A stretch of DNA of 64,000 bases from Thermoplasmata archaeon UBA184 (lineage in GTDB: Archaea; Thermoplasmatota; Thermoplasmata; Lutacidiplasmatales; UBA184). The translations under genes were made by a program, and so were the position numbers. Shown here in pieces: positions 35,726-45,230 of this stretch (position 1 is its first letter; the number at the start of each line of letters is the position of its first letter). Location: contig DAEB01000040.1 of assembly GCA_002495185.1 (NCBI GenBank), positions 28,418 to 92,417 on the forward strand, given 5' to 3'. The notes below the pieces were generated by a model that saw nothing but the letters and a program-made list of their open reading frames with translations, was not told the DNA's origin and ran no database searches.

Positions 35726-36154
35726 TCACTTCTGCGCGGTCCACTCAGAGGGCCGAATCGCCCGCTTCACCGTCTTCAGAAGCAAGGAATCATCCGTGAC
35801 GAGCGGGCAAGAGCGACCCTCGGCGAGTGTGGCATAGCATGCATCGTAGACAGTGACCATTCGGCGGCGTGCGAAATCCGCCGCAGCGCTGAGGTCGTTG
35901 GACGTGGGACGAACAAGGGAGATCTGGAGGTCGTAGAGGTAACGAATGGATTCCTCGAGGCGATCACTGCCAATCGCGGGGTGGTATCGCAGGGCGTTGG
36001 CTACCTCGTAACAGATCAAATCGGGGGCCAGAATCCTGACCCGACCCTCGATGTGTTCATCTCGAAGAGCTCTCGCGTCGTCAGCGCCCTTTTCCGGGAG
36101 GAACCACTTGACCGCCACCGAGGCGTCGGCGACTATTTCCGGGATTCGCGCCAC
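35726..36154 (-). CDS. vapC: PIN-domain toxin (VapC-like)
   Basis: The 142-residue protein has the four acidic PIN residues: Asp in VADASVAVKW, Glu in CYEVANAL, Asp in VYDACYATLA and Asp in VTDDSLL. VapC toxins are Mg-dependent ribonucleases that usually cut tRNA or rRNA. The GTG start lies inside the antitoxin gene (22-nt overlap), the usual coupled arrangement. It looks intact. Confidence 0.88.
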   Translation of the reverse strand: MARIPEIVADASVAVKWFLPEKGADDARALRDEHIEGRVRILAPDLICYEVANALRYHPAIGSDRLEESIRYLYDLQISLVRPTSNDLSAAADFARRRMVTVYDACYATLAEGRSCPLVTDDSLLLKTVKRAIRPSEWTAQK

Positions 36155-36387
36155 TTGCGGATTTCCCGGGTGGAGGCGTAAGGAAGTACCGGGAGGCTCT
36201 TTCGCATCGCATCCATTCTGCGCGCGGCACGCCGAGCGCGAGCTCGGTCAATGGGCTGCCGCAGGTCCTCCTCGATGTCGAGGCGCTCCCGGAGTGCCGA
36301 TCGTACAACCTCCGCCCAATTCACGTCCTTCATACTGGCCATTCTGCCTCGTGTCGCGGAGTCTACCCGGACGCTGATGACATCCAT
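36133..36387 (-). CDS. vapB: ribbon-helix-helix-type antitoxin (VapB-like)
   Basis: The 84-residue protein starts MDVISVRVDSATRGRM, a ribbon strand followed by helices, as in CopG/Arc-type antitoxins. The C-terminal half is Arg/Lys-rich and would wrap the toxin. A palindrome lies between the TATA box and the ATG. The toxin gene overlaps its 3' end. Confidence 0.82.
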   Translation of the reverse strand: MDVISVRVDSATRGRMASMKDVNWAEVVRSALRERLDIEEDLRQPIDRARARRAARRMDAMRKSLPVLPYASTREIRKWRESRK

Positions 36388-36398
36388 CGTCGTGTTCT

Positions 36399-36414
36399 GT
36401 AGTACTTGTACTAC
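36399..36414. promoter_or_regulatory. palindromic operator of the 36387 vapBC pair
   Basis: GTAGTAC-TT-GTACTAC has perfect 7-bp arms. It lies between the TATA box (CTATAAC, 36419-36425) and the antitoxin ATG at 36387, where a bound VapBC complex would block transcription initiation. Confidence 0.65.
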
Positions 36415-36418
36415 GTAC

Positions 36419-36425
36419 CCTATAA
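36419..36425 (-). promoter_or_regulatory. TATA box of the vapBC pair
   Basis: The reverse strand reads GTTATAG, centred about 35 nt before the antitoxin ATG. Confidence 0.5.
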
Positions 36426-36552
36426 CCCTTCTCGCCCCCCTGAACTGTGGTCACGATGGGAGGTCTCCTCGACGCGGGGAGTCCGAGTGGTTGCGATCCC
36501 AATTACAACCACACGACCGGCCGCGAAGGAGCCGCTATCGGGGCTCCCCCGT

Positions 36553-39003
36553 TCACAACAGCGCGCTGGTTTCGAACCCGAAGAGGTAGGCGTTACCGAT
36601 TCCACTCGTGTGGTCCGAACCCTGACCGTCGGCTCCCACAACCACTCTCACGGCCTCGAAGACGGACTGCCCGAATTCCCCGCCAAACTGTGCGTCGGGA
36701 CTGTAGTATCGGTCCATCGGGACGCCGGTGCCCGCGTTGTACATGTAAACGGCCCCCGCCCCTGAGAAACCGACCGAAGTATCCCCCGGAGCGCCGACGA
36801 TCACGGTACCTCCGTTCGTGGAAACGCTCGTGCCAAAATGCGCGCCCTGCTGGACCTGCGTGCTGATCAGGGTGGCTACGAGCGAAAACGTCGATTGCGA
36901 GAAGATGTAGGCCCGACCAGCGTCGAGGTACCCCTGGACGGTCTCCGAGGGAGCACCGATAATGATCGTACCCCCGGAGACCGAGACCGATTCCCCGAAG
37001 AATCCGCCGCCTTGCGCGTTCGGGCTAAAGAACGACGCGATCGCCGCACCGGTCGTCGAAGAGTTGAGGTAGGCCCGGCCGGCGCTGCCTGCGGCGCCCA
37101 CGCTCTCGCCCCAGGCCCCGACGAGCGTGTCGCCGCCACTGATCGACACCGAGATCCCGAACTCGCCACCCGAGGAGACGTGTCCACTTGCCATCGACGT
37201 GACGAGGGCGCCCGTCGACACGTTGAAGACGTACGCGCTCCCCGCATTGCCCAGACCCCCGACGGTCGCAAGAGGAGCTCCGACCGCCACCAAGCTTCCG
37301 CTCAGCGCGACGCTGAATCCAAAGAACGCACCGGGCATCGGGCTGGGCGTCGTCCAAGTCCGGTAGAGGGAAAGGTCGGACTCATTGAACACGTAGACCT
37401 CTCCTTGGAGGGTCGATCCGCCGGGCGACTCTCCCGGGGCCCCGACGACGATCCAGTTCCCGTTGGTCGCGACCGACCGGCCGAAGAACCCGTCGACGGT
37501 CGGGTTCGGGCTCATCAGCGTCTTTACCGCGAGGCTGGGACTGGGATCGACCGGCACGACGTACACATCCCCTTCCTGGGTGACCCCGCCGGGACTCTCC
37601 GAGGGAGCTCCCGCAACCATCACGCCTCCACCCACCGCAACCGATCGGCCGAGGTCCCCACCGGCGATGGCGTTCGGACTCGTCAGCTTCAGTGGGATCT
37701 GGTTGAACACGTAGGCGAGACCGGCTCGGAAGACGCTCGACCCGTTCTCGAATATGGCACCGACGACGACCGTGCTGCCCGTCTCGGCGACCGAGAATCC
37801 GAATCGGCCGTTGTTCGGCCACCCCGGAGCGGAGAAGGCCGACGAGACGAGCTCTCCGCTCTGAACGCTGAACAAGTAGGCGTTGCCGGCCTTGATCTGT
37901 CCCCCCGAAGTCTCTTCCTGCGCACCAATCACGACCGTCACAGGATCGATCGCTACATCTCCTCCGAAGAACCCATCGAAGGTGGGCGCGGGAGAGGTGA
38001 AGGTGATGGAGCCGTTCGTGATCATGTTGGTCTCGAATGCAGCGCCCGCGGATGCTATGGGTGGGAGGGACTCGGCGGGCGCCCCTCCGAGAACGGTGGT
38101 CCCACTGATCGAGACCGACCATCCATAAAGGGCGCCGATGGTCGGCACCGGGTTCTCGATCTCCTCGACCACGTTTCCGGTCGGGACGGCATAGACGTAC
38201 ACCGCACCCTCATTCAGGGTTCCACCGGTGGAGTCGTAGGGGGCGCCCACGGCGACGAGGTTGCCACTGATCGCGACCGAGTTTCCGAGTGCCGCATCAC
38301 TCTCGAGATTGGGACTGATGAGCAGGCGATATGTGTCCGTCAGAAGGTTGATCAGGTAGGCGTCGCCGGAGAAGAGATACCCCGACTGACCCTCGCTGGG
38401 AGCGCCCACCACGGCAAAGTTCCCGGAGAGAGCAACGGAGTTTCCGAAGGCGCCGCCCACCTCTCCTTCGGGACTGGTGAACGTCTGCAGCAGAGCGCCG
38501 CTGCTCGCGTTGAACAGGTAAGCATTGCCCGAGCTGCCCGCCCCGTTGGCCGATTCGCCCGGAGCTCCCACGAGAACGACGTTTCCACTGGCGGCCACCG
38601 AGTAGCCGAAGAGTCCCGTGACTTGGGGACTCGGACTGACGATTCGAAGCATCGCCCCCGTGGTCGAGTTCTCGATGTAGGCGGCCCCCGCCTCCGAGAT
38701 TCCGAACGGGGCTTCGTTGGAGGCACCGATCACCACATAGGACGGTGTGACGACCACGGATTGCCCGAAGTGACCGGTCGATGCCGGTTGCGTGGAGCTC
38801 AGCGTGATGGGCAGGAATTGTGGGTCAACGGCCGTGGTCGTTGGCACCGGGGGCGCGTGGGGGGCCGTGGGCCCGGCGCCCGAGCCAGAATGCCCAGGAA
38901 ACGGGACGAAGACAACCGCGAGCGAAGCGAGGACTACGACCGTCACAGCGGTGATTCGGAGCCACAGCGGTCGAGTTCGGAGGTGATAGGGGCGGCTTGA
39001 CAC
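36553..39003 (-). CDS. FG-GAP repeat surface protein (14 repeats)
   Basis: The 816-residue protein has an N-terminal signal anchor (about residues 14-34), a Pro-rich linker, then 14 repeats of about 53 residues. Each has the form FG-x-SVA-x-SG...VVVGAPGE...G-x-AYVF, as in the FG-GAP_2 type. Fourteen repeats suggest two seven-bladed propellers. The calcium-binding D-x-D-x-DG loop of integrin-type repeats is not evident. It is exported and probably stays at the cell surface. The start is GTG, 28 nt from a TATA box at 39031, so it is leaderless. Confidence 0.85.
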   Translation of the reverse strand: MSSRPYHLRTRPLWLRITAVTVVVLASLAVVFVPFPGHSGSGAGPTAPHAPPVPTTTAVDPQFLPITLSSTQPASTGHFGQSVVVTPSYVVIGASNEAPFGISEAGAAYIENSTTGAMLRIVSPSPQVTGLFGYSVAASGNVVLVGAPGESANGAGSSGNAYLFNASSGALLQTFTSPEGEVGGAFGNSVALSGNFAVVGAPSEGQSGYLFSGDAYLINLLTDTYRLLISPNLESDAALGNSVAISGNLVAVGAPYDSTGGTLNEGAVYVYAVPTGNVVEEIENPVPTIGALYGWSVSISGTTVLGGAPAESLPPIASAGAAFETNMITNGSITFTSPAPTFDGFFGGDVAIDPVTVVIGAQEETSGGQIKAGNAYLFSVQSGELVSSAFSAPGWPNNGRFGFSVAETGSTVVVGAIFENGSSVFRAGLAYVFNQIPLKLTSPNAIAGGDLGRSVAVGGGVMVAGAPSESPGGVTQEGDVYVVPVDPSPSLAVKTLMSPNPTVDGFFGRSVATNGNWIVVGAPGESPGGSTLQGEVYVFNESDLSLYRTWTTPSPMPGAFFGFSVALSGSLVAVGAPLATVGGLGNAGSAYVFNVSTGALVTSMASGHVSSGGEFGISVSISGGDTLVGAWGESVGAAGSAGRAYLNSSTTGAAIASFFSPNAQGGGFFGESVSVSGGTIIIGAPSETVQGYLDAGRAYIFSQSTFSLVATLISTQVQQGAHFGTSVSTNGGTVIVGAPGDTSVGFSGAGAVYMYNAGTGVPMDRYYSPDAQFGGEFGQSVFEAVRVVVGADGQGSDHTSGIGNAYLFGFETSALL

Positions 39004-39030
39004 GGTGTAGCACTCCCAACGGAGAGTGGT

Positions 39031-39037
39031 CTATAAA
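39031..39037 (-). promoter_or_regulatory. TATA box of the FG-GAP gene
   Basis: The reverse strand reads TTTATAG, centred 31 nt before the GTG start. Confidence 0.6.
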
Positions 39038-39139
39038 CCTGCCGAAAGGCACCAACTGGCCGGTGGCCGACTACTTCGCCTACACGGCCCGCGTACCAGC
39101 CTCCACGCTGGAAGAGCGGATTCGAAGCCGTGTCTCAGG

Positions 39140-39155
39140 TGCAATCTGAATTGCA
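39140..39155. repeat. palindrome in spacer
   Basis: TGCAAT-CTGA-ATTGCA has perfect 6-bp arms and the same core as the palindrome at 35204. It lies about 105 nt upstream of the FG-GAP TATA box. Confidence 0.4.
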
Positions 39156-39515
39156 TCCGCGACTCGCTCGGACCCCGAATGCTCGGGGTCCATACTTTCA
39201 GGGGCAGGTCGGTTCCCTCAGCAACCCGAGGCAAGCGAGGCGCCCTCTGAATTACGCATCCCACCGGTCGAACGCTGACCGAAGGCGGAGCTTCTCCCGC
39301 TTGGGGCGGCGCACCGAACCGGGCTCCACACACTCTCGGGGCGGACGGCGGTTATATGTCGCCGAGACCTGAGTCAGCGATAGCGCGGCTCAAACATTCA
39401 GAAGATTGGCGCGAAGGCACGTCACGGTCTCTTTCAGTCTGCCAAGTGACCAAGATAATAGACCTGTTACGTGATGCACCTCTGCGGGTCGGCAGCAGTG
39501 GGTACCTGATCGTCC

Positions 39516-40547
39516 TTGACGAGTTTGTCGTGTCTTGTAACTGCCTTCAATCGCCGCGAGTTCCTCGTTCAAGCCTTAACGTCTGCACTTTGTCAAGAAT
39601 CTATCTCGGAGTCGTATGAGATTGTCTTGCTGACAAATCTTGACATCACGGGGACCCAGGTCGAAAGAATCACAACAAGATCGCAGGGCGGACCAGAAAT
39701 CAAGGTAGTCCACTGCGACAATGCAGGAGTGGGACGTTTTTTCTGGGCTGGAGTTGAGGCGTGCCAAGGGGAAGTTGTCTGTTTCCTAAACGACGATGAC
39801 ACCTGGCTCCCGCGCAAGCTCTCGGTTGTTGCAAGGATGTTTGATGCGAATCCTCGGCTCGGATTCTTCCGTCACAACTTCAGATATGTCGACCGTTTCG
39901 GCAAACCCCTGCCTGACCTCGATCGTCGGTGGAGTCGTAGACGTGGGAACCTGGTAGCCCCTGCCGAAGGGCAGGTTGTGCTTGGGGAGAAGCGCGATGT
40001 TTCGTCGATTCGGCACCTCAATCGCTACGCACCTTACGCAAATGAGTCCACTATGGCTGTTAGGCGGCGACTCTTGATGGATGTGAGCACAGAATTTCAA
40101 GAAATCTTGGCTGGAGAAGATGCTTTCTTGTATTTTTCAGCATTGTGTTCGCAGTACTCCCTTGCGGCTAGCGCTGAACCCCTTAGCGAATACAGAATCC
40201 ATGGAACCAATGCTTCTGTGGCTCATTCTGCTTCTATAGTTGAGTCGACAAGTGCAAAGTTTGTCTCAGGCATTGACGAGTCGATGGAAGTGATTGTCCG
40301 AATGTGCAGCGACTCGCCTTACCCCGCCGTGGCAGACCTCGCTCGGCACCACAGCCTGCAGCTTCTAATTACTCGCGCGATAAACGGAGGAACTCGGCTG
40401 CCAGTGAATCTGCACCGCCAGGCACTCAATCTCATCGCCTCTGGATTTGCCCTCTCTCCGATCCAAGATCTCGGGATCTTGGCGTTACTGGTTCTCAACG
40501 ACATCTCACCTTCGTTGTCGGGAAGAGCCTACAGGGCGGCGATCTGA
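39516..40547 (+). CDS. GT2-family glycosyltransferase
   Basis: The 343-residue GT-A enzyme belongs to the same subfamily as the proteins at 19211 and 23051: LSCLVTAFNRREFLVQAL, metal-binding FLNDDDTWLPRKL, and SEYRIHGTNAS late. Its codons are more AT-rich than those of its paralogues, so it was probably acquired separately, not duplicated locally. The TTG start is the first possible one after an in-frame TGA. It overlaps none of the true neighbours. Confidence 0.85.
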   Translation: MTSLSCLVTAFNRREFLVQALTSALCQESISESYEIVLLTNLDITGTQVERITTRSQGGPEIKVVHCDNAGVGRFFWAGVEACQGEVVCFLNDDDTWLPRKLSVVARMFDANPRLGFFRHNFRYVDRFGKPLPDLDRRWSRRRGNLVAPAEGQVVLGEKRDVSSIRHLNRYAPYANESTMAVRRRLLMDVSTEFQEILAGEDAFLYFSALCSQYSLAASAEPLSEYRIHGTNASVAHSASIVESTSAKFVSGIDESMEVIVRMCSDSPYPAVADLARHHSLQLLITRAINGGTRLPVNLHRQALNLIASGFALSPIQDLGILALLVLNDISPSLSGRAYRAAI

Positions 40548-40599
40548 ATTGCACTCAGCCTGGAAAGGGCCACAGTTTCGTGATTTCTCGGCCATTACC

Positions 40600-43500
40600 G
40601 TGAGAGTTGGTCGGGTAATCCAGCAGTGGTTCATCGCGGAGCATCGATTCTGGAAGGTGGGTCTTTCGCTTGGATTCGGAGTCTTGACCCTGCTTTGGAC
40701 ATTGCCGCTAAACTCATTCGTGTACGGTCAAGATTCCTTTCACTTCTTTGTTCAGCCCTTCAACTACAACTTCAGCCCGACCATTCCCTACAACTACGTC
40801 TACTCCAGCAGCACGCCCCTTTACGACACATCGCAGTACTTTTACCTGACAACTTTTTCACAGTTCTTCCACATATTGGGAATTTCGGACGCGCTCGCTG
40901 AACACGTCGAGATTGTTCTGGGTACGTCTCTAGCTGTATTCGGCCTAATCGATTTGATCCAACTCACAGAACGGCTGAACCACAGTGACCGCCAAAGAGT
41001 CGACGGGTGGTTTCTTGCGGCGGCCTTCTTTGTGTTCAATCCGTTTTCTCTGAGTGTAGTTTGGTGGCACTTCGAGGCCTGGACACTCTTCTTTATTTTG
41101 ACCCCTTATTTGATTTCCTTATGTCTCTCAATTTGCTTCTCGAAGAACCTTCCATGGAACAGACTAATCGTCACAGTCATCGTTTCAATTCTCCTTGCAC
41201 CGGGTCTAACAGGAGCCTACGGAATCTCGGCAGGGCTGATCTTCCTTTACACCGGGTGCGTAGTCGTTGGGCTCGTGATTACGGGGCGACTACAATGGAC
41301 AGATGCCTGGAAGCGACTTTCTCTCGTCTTTCTCTCGGGGTTGCTGCTCCTGACATGGACTAACCTGCCTCTCCTGATTCTTGGACAGCAAGTAGGATTC
41401 GGCCTTCTTACGGGTCCCGGAATACCTCAGGAGTTTCTATATCAGTCGCGTCACACAAGTTTGTTGAACGTTGTGACTCTGCTTGGCCTCTCCTGGATTT
41501 ATGATCACCCAGGTGCCTATGGATGGACTCCTCAGTTGGCGTACCTTCTCGGTGCGGCATTCATTTGTCCGGCGTTGTTGACTCTGTCTGGTTTCTTTCT
41601 CCGGAGCAGGCGCGAGGTATCGTTCCTGCTGCCATTTGTCCTGCTGTGCATTCTCATCTCAACGGGAAACAACCCTCCCGCGGGACCGGTCAACAACTTC
41701 CTGGTCAACCTCGGCGGCTTCGGGTCTTACTTGGTCAACCCGTACTACTTTGTATGTGAGTACTACGCTGTGTTTCTGAGTATTATCATGTATCTTCTCT
41801 GGGTGGGTTCCACAAACGAGTTCCGTTCAGTGGGCGTAGAAAGCTCCACTGACGCGGGGGACTCTCCTAAACCCCCGGACAAGGCTCCTTACCTACAGAA
41901 GAAGAGTGCCTTGTTTCGAAGGACCAAACGAAAGTACTTGCGTCAGACAGCATTACTCGCGGTATGCGCGGTGCTGGTTGCCACGACCTCGGTCATGGCG
42001 GCTCCATTCATTGAGGGGAGGGTCTACGTCTCCACCGGGAGCTTCGAAGACCAATTCGTTCCACCCTCCGATCTTACGGACCTTTCGAATTTCTTCCAGC
42101 AGAATTACTCGGGTCCCATTTACTACGTCTTGGTGTTACCAATCAGTCCATCAAGCGTACCCCTTGTGAACTACTCAAATGGGCAATTCGTCGATTCTAG
42201 CGAGCTCCTGGCAAGTTACATCCCGTATCCGCTCTATTACGCAACCCCGAATTCCATTGGGAATTACCTGTTTGATGGGATTGCTTCGGGCGCAGTCCTG
42301 AACTTTACAGTTCTTTTTGCAAGTCTGCACATTAAGTACATCGTCCTGAATCCTTTCTATGCGGCCCAACCCGGTCTTCCAACACATTCCCTCAATGGTT
42401 CGAGCTATAATGCCTCGGAGACGTCCATGCGACTATCGGCGGGACTTGGTCCCAGCAGTCGAGCTGGCCAGTTCGAGATCTTCACGGTCGCTGACGTGAC
42501 CCCCATCGCGTACGTAGTGGCCAACCCGATGATTCTGAATTCGCCCAATCCCGGGTCGCTGATGGGCTTCATGTCAAGCTTGAAGAGCACGCCGTCGAAC
42601 CTCGCATCCGCCTTGCGTCTAGCGATTTGGAGTCTGAATACGAGTACCGATTCAAACTTCTCAGTCGGCCAGGTCCTTCCGCTTAATGGCGGATTCCAGA
42701 CCTTCTCAGTCGGGCCTAACGTAACGCCATACATCGTCAACGGATCCGGTTCGGTACAGACTTGGAACACCTCTGCCACCGATTCTGGGATTCCAGGGGT
42801 TTCTTGGGACCCCACCACTGGGAAAGTTATGCTGGTTCCCGGGGAGATTCAGAGTCCGAATTCGACGGCGGCCAACCTCACGACTCTGGTTCCTGTGAAT
42901 GGATCATTCAGCAACCCCCTCGGAAGAGCTGGAACTCTTGGCTGGTGGTTACACGGGGTTCCACCACCCCTTTGGTTCCATACCGATGTAAACGTAACTG
43001 CTCTGGCCCCCCGCAACTGGATTACAGTCACTGTTTCGCTTGGCAATGTTTCTATCCAATTGAGTTTGTACAACGACTCCTCAACGCAGAGCAGTGTGAT
43101 TGCCGCAACCGCATTCAATGACGGCAACCGTTACGCATGGAACAATGCTGCACTGCCCGACGGGTTCTTTGATGGGATAGAAAGTATTGACACTTGGGTG
43201 AACTCAACTACCATTCGAGTGGCCACTGCTTCTCATCTTCCGGGGCGCCCGATCGTGTGGGACACACTGAATTATTCGGGCGAGTACTTGTCGCACAACG
43301 GTGGGAGGAACCTAACCGCGGCTCCATCCGTTGCACCCGGCTTTCAGAGTTATTCGGTGACCGTTCTCGCCAATCAGGTCGGAGCCGAGTTGGTCGACCC
43401 ATCTATCCTGAAACCATTGTCCTTCTCATACCTGCTCGATTGGCTTAGAGAGCGAACCCCTATGTTGCAGCAGCAGAGGGTTTCATTCAATCCAACGGGT

Positions 43501-43857
43501 CAGATATTGACCTCAGTTACGACCAATCAATCTACTCAGCCACTCTTTGTTGTACTCGATTTTCCTGCTACACCGTTCTGGCAGCTCTCTTCCAGTGCTG
43601 GCACGTCGACAAAGATAGCAAACCTTACCTACGCAAATGTCTACAAAATCTCGGACCTCGGCTCGCTTGGACAGGTCCACTTTACTTTGCAGTTCGAGGC
43701 ACCTTACTTGGCGAGCGTTGAATTGTCCGGCGTAGAACTGGCCTTCGCATGCACGATCGGCGCTTGGCTGGGATTGACCTCGATTCGTCGAACTAGGCGT
43801 CTCCGACGGAATGATTCTGCCAGTTCAGAAACAAGGCCAGAGAACCAATCGCGCTGA
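40600..43857 (+). CDS. very large membrane protein with extracytoplasmic domain (GT-C-like, unproven)
   Basis: The 1085-residue protein has about 11-13 membrane helices in the first 520 residues, a long extracytoplasmic beta-rich part with many N-x-S/T sites, and a final helix near residue 1060 followed by an Arg-rich tail. The general plan (helix bundle, then large outside domain) resembles GT-C enzymes such as oligosaccharyl- or arabinofuranosyl-transferases, but I see no decisive motif such as WWDYG. The GTG follows the upstream GT2 gene by 52 nt, and its 3' end overlaps the convergent GT4 gene by 65 nt. Confidence 0.75.
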   Translation: MRVGRVIQQWFIAEHRFWKVGLSLGFGVLTLLWTLPLNSFVYGQDSFHFFVQPFNYNFSPTIPYNYVYSSSTPLYDTSQYFYLTTFSQFFHILGISDALAEHVEIVLGTSLAVFGLIDLIQLTERLNHSDRQRVDGWFLAAAFFVFNPFSLSVVWWHFEAWTLFFILTPYLISLCLSICFSKNLPWNRLIVTVIVSILLAPGLTGAYGISAGLIFLYTGCVVVGLVITGRLQWTDAWKRLSLVFLSGLLLLTWTNLPLLILGQQVGFGLLTGPGIPQEFLYQSRHTSLLNVVTLLGLSWIYDHPGAYGWTPQLAYLLGAAFICPALLTLSGFFLRSRREVSFLLPFVLLCILISTGNNPPAGPVNNFLVNLGGFGSYLVNPYYFVCEYYAVFLSIIMYLLWVGSTNEFRSVGVESSTDAGDSPKPPDKAPYLQKKSALFRRTKRKYLRQTALLAVCAVLVATTSVMAAPFIEGRVYVSTGSFEDQFVPPSDLTDLSNFFQQNYSGPIYYVLVLPISPSSVPLVNYSNGQFVDSSELLASYIPYPLYYATPNSIGNYLFDGIASGAVLNFTVLFASLHIKYIVLNPFYAAQPGLPTHSLNGSSYNASETSMRLSAGLGPSSRAGQFEIFTVADVTPIAYVVANPMILNSPNPGSLMGFMSSLKSTPSNLASALRLAIWSLNTSTDSNFSVGQVLPLNGGFQTFSVGPNVTPYIVNGSGSVQTWNTSATDSGIPGVSWDPTTGKVMLVPGEIQSPNSTAANLTTLVPVNGSFSNPLGRAGTLGWWLHGVPPPLWFHTDVNVTALAPRNWITVTVSLGNVSIQLSLYNDSSTQSSVIAATAFNDGNRYAWNNAALPDGFFDGIESIDTWVNSTTIRVATASHLPGRPIVWDTLNYSGEYLSHNGGRNLTAAPSVAPGFQSYSVTVLANQVGAELVDPSILKPLSFSYLLDWLRERTPMLQQQRVSFNPTGQILTSVTTNQSTQPLFVVLDFPATPFWQLSSSAGTSTKIANLTYANVYKISDLGSLGQVHFTLQFEAPYLASVELSGVELAFACTIGAWLGLTSIRRTRRLRRNDSASSETRPENQSR

Positions 43858-45025
43858 ATCCTATGGATAGGTTTCTTCGGACGGTGTCCGCCCTATCCGG
43901 AGAAACCGGCTCCCGTAAGCCCCGCTCGATCGCCGACTTCAGCTGGAGGTAGTCGCGGGGCGGGATGAATTCGACTGGGTAGTTGAGGAGCTTTGCCGAC
44001 TCCCTCAGCTGGGGTTGATCATAGGCTACAATCCGGATACCGCAAAATGCGCCACAGTTTAGCGCTCCCGAGTAACCTCCTGTTGCTAGATACGGAAGGA
44101 CCATTAGATCGTGGCCCAGGATGAGAGGAACGGTGCTTTCCTCTGAAACCCGCCCTATGAAATTCACTTGGTTTGACTCATATCGTGCCCTAAGCTCGGA
44201 AACTGTCGAAGCGTATTCAGGGAAGTTGGGATTTACGGAACCGGCGACCGTCACCTGCACGTCGGGACGGTTCGCCAAGATGCTGCTCAAGACCTCTAGC
44301 GTGCCGGAAAGGTCCTTCTGGGGGCTCCAATTCCCGAAGAGAAGAATCTTCGAGGGGGCCGAGCTCTGATTCACCGGGATTGGCTTGCCGGAGTGCAGCG
44401 CAATTGCACCACTTACAAGCGATTCGACATACGGCAAGAAAACCTGAGACACCCCCTTTCTGAACTCCTTCTGAATGATGCTCACTTGACTCGGGAGAGG
44501 AACCACAACTCGAGTGGTGTTGATGAGAGCGCGCTCGAGGAGAGAAGCCACAACGCGAGCCAGAAGTGATGGCTCATACCCCATCTGAGCGAGGTCCTGT
44601 GTTTCGACCAAGCTATGCATGAAGGTTGTTACGGGGCGCCTTGCTGCAATTCTGACAATTGTCGGAAGGAGGAGTCCGAATGCGCTACACAGCCGGGACC
44701 TACCAAAGGATGTCGGGAAGATGTTGAAGAGGACTGAGTCAGTTTTCCTCGCGAAACGGGTCAGAATCAGGCCCGCCCGAACCAGCGACGCCGCATCATT
44801 CACCTTCCAGACCCTGTGGAGCTCCAGCTTCGTGAATGCTCCCAGAGCCGGTGGGACTTGGCTAGAGGTCTGAGCCACCAAAACCACTCGACTGATGATG
44901 TCCGATTGGGAGAGCCCGAACACAATTCCCGTGGTCGAGTTGCCAGCAAAAGCATGGTCGGGGTAGAACACACCAAACACTAGTATCCTCTTTTGATTGG
45001 ATGGCTGCTCACCCCCGATTGACAT
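43793..45025 (-). CDS. GT4-type glycosyltransferase
   Basis: The 410-residue GT-B protein has an N-terminal Rossmann domain (KRILVFGVFYPDHAFAGNST) and a C-terminal half with KILLFGNWSPQKDLSG and VLPYLATGGYSGALNCGAFCG. The usual E-x7-E donor motif is poorly kept: one position is Gly/Ala-rich. It may be a divergent or inactive member. It is on the opposite strand from its neighbours and shares 65 nt with the 3' end of the upstream gene. Confidence 0.7.
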   Translation of the reverse strand: MSIGGEQPSNQKRILVFGVFYPDHAFAGNSTTGIVFGLSQSDIISRVVLVAQTSSQVPPALGAFTKLELHRVWKVNDAASLVRAGLILTRFARKTDSVLFNIFPTSFGRSRLCSAFGLLLPTIVRIAARRPVTTFMHSLVETQDLAQMGYEPSLLARVVASLLERALINTTRVVVPLPSQVSIIQKEFRKGVSQVFLPYVESLVSGAIALHSGKPIPVNQSSAPSKILLFGNWSPQKDLSGTLEVLSSILANRPDVQVTVAGSVNPNFPEYASTVSELRARYESNQVNFIGRVSEESTVPLILGHDLMVLPYLATGGYSGALNCGAFCGIRIVAYDQPQLRESAKLLNYPVEFIPPRDYLQLKSAIERGLREPVSPDRADTVRRNLSIGFSAIGSLALFLNWQNHSVGDA

Positions 45026-45230
45026 TTGACTAACTCATCACCTGATGGTCGCGAGCCGCCAAGCCCGCGATCTCGGTCAATCGAACGGAAGAGGCGATCC
45101 TAATCGTCATTTCGACCTTACCTACACCGATCCTATCTCTCCCTTGGTGTTCCGAGTAATGAATTGATGTATGGAATGGTACTGCACTCACGCGCTCACG
45201 CGGAGCTGTCCGCCGCCGGCAAGAGATTGA

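Larger units (their letters stand above)
39004..39515. other. divergent intergenic region at left edge of the low-GC island
   Basis: The 512-nt spacer holds the promoter of the FG-GAP gene (TATA at 39031-39037), an imperfect palindrome at 39139-39156 and a sharp fall in GC content from about 39380 onward. No gene was recognised. Confidence 0.5.
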
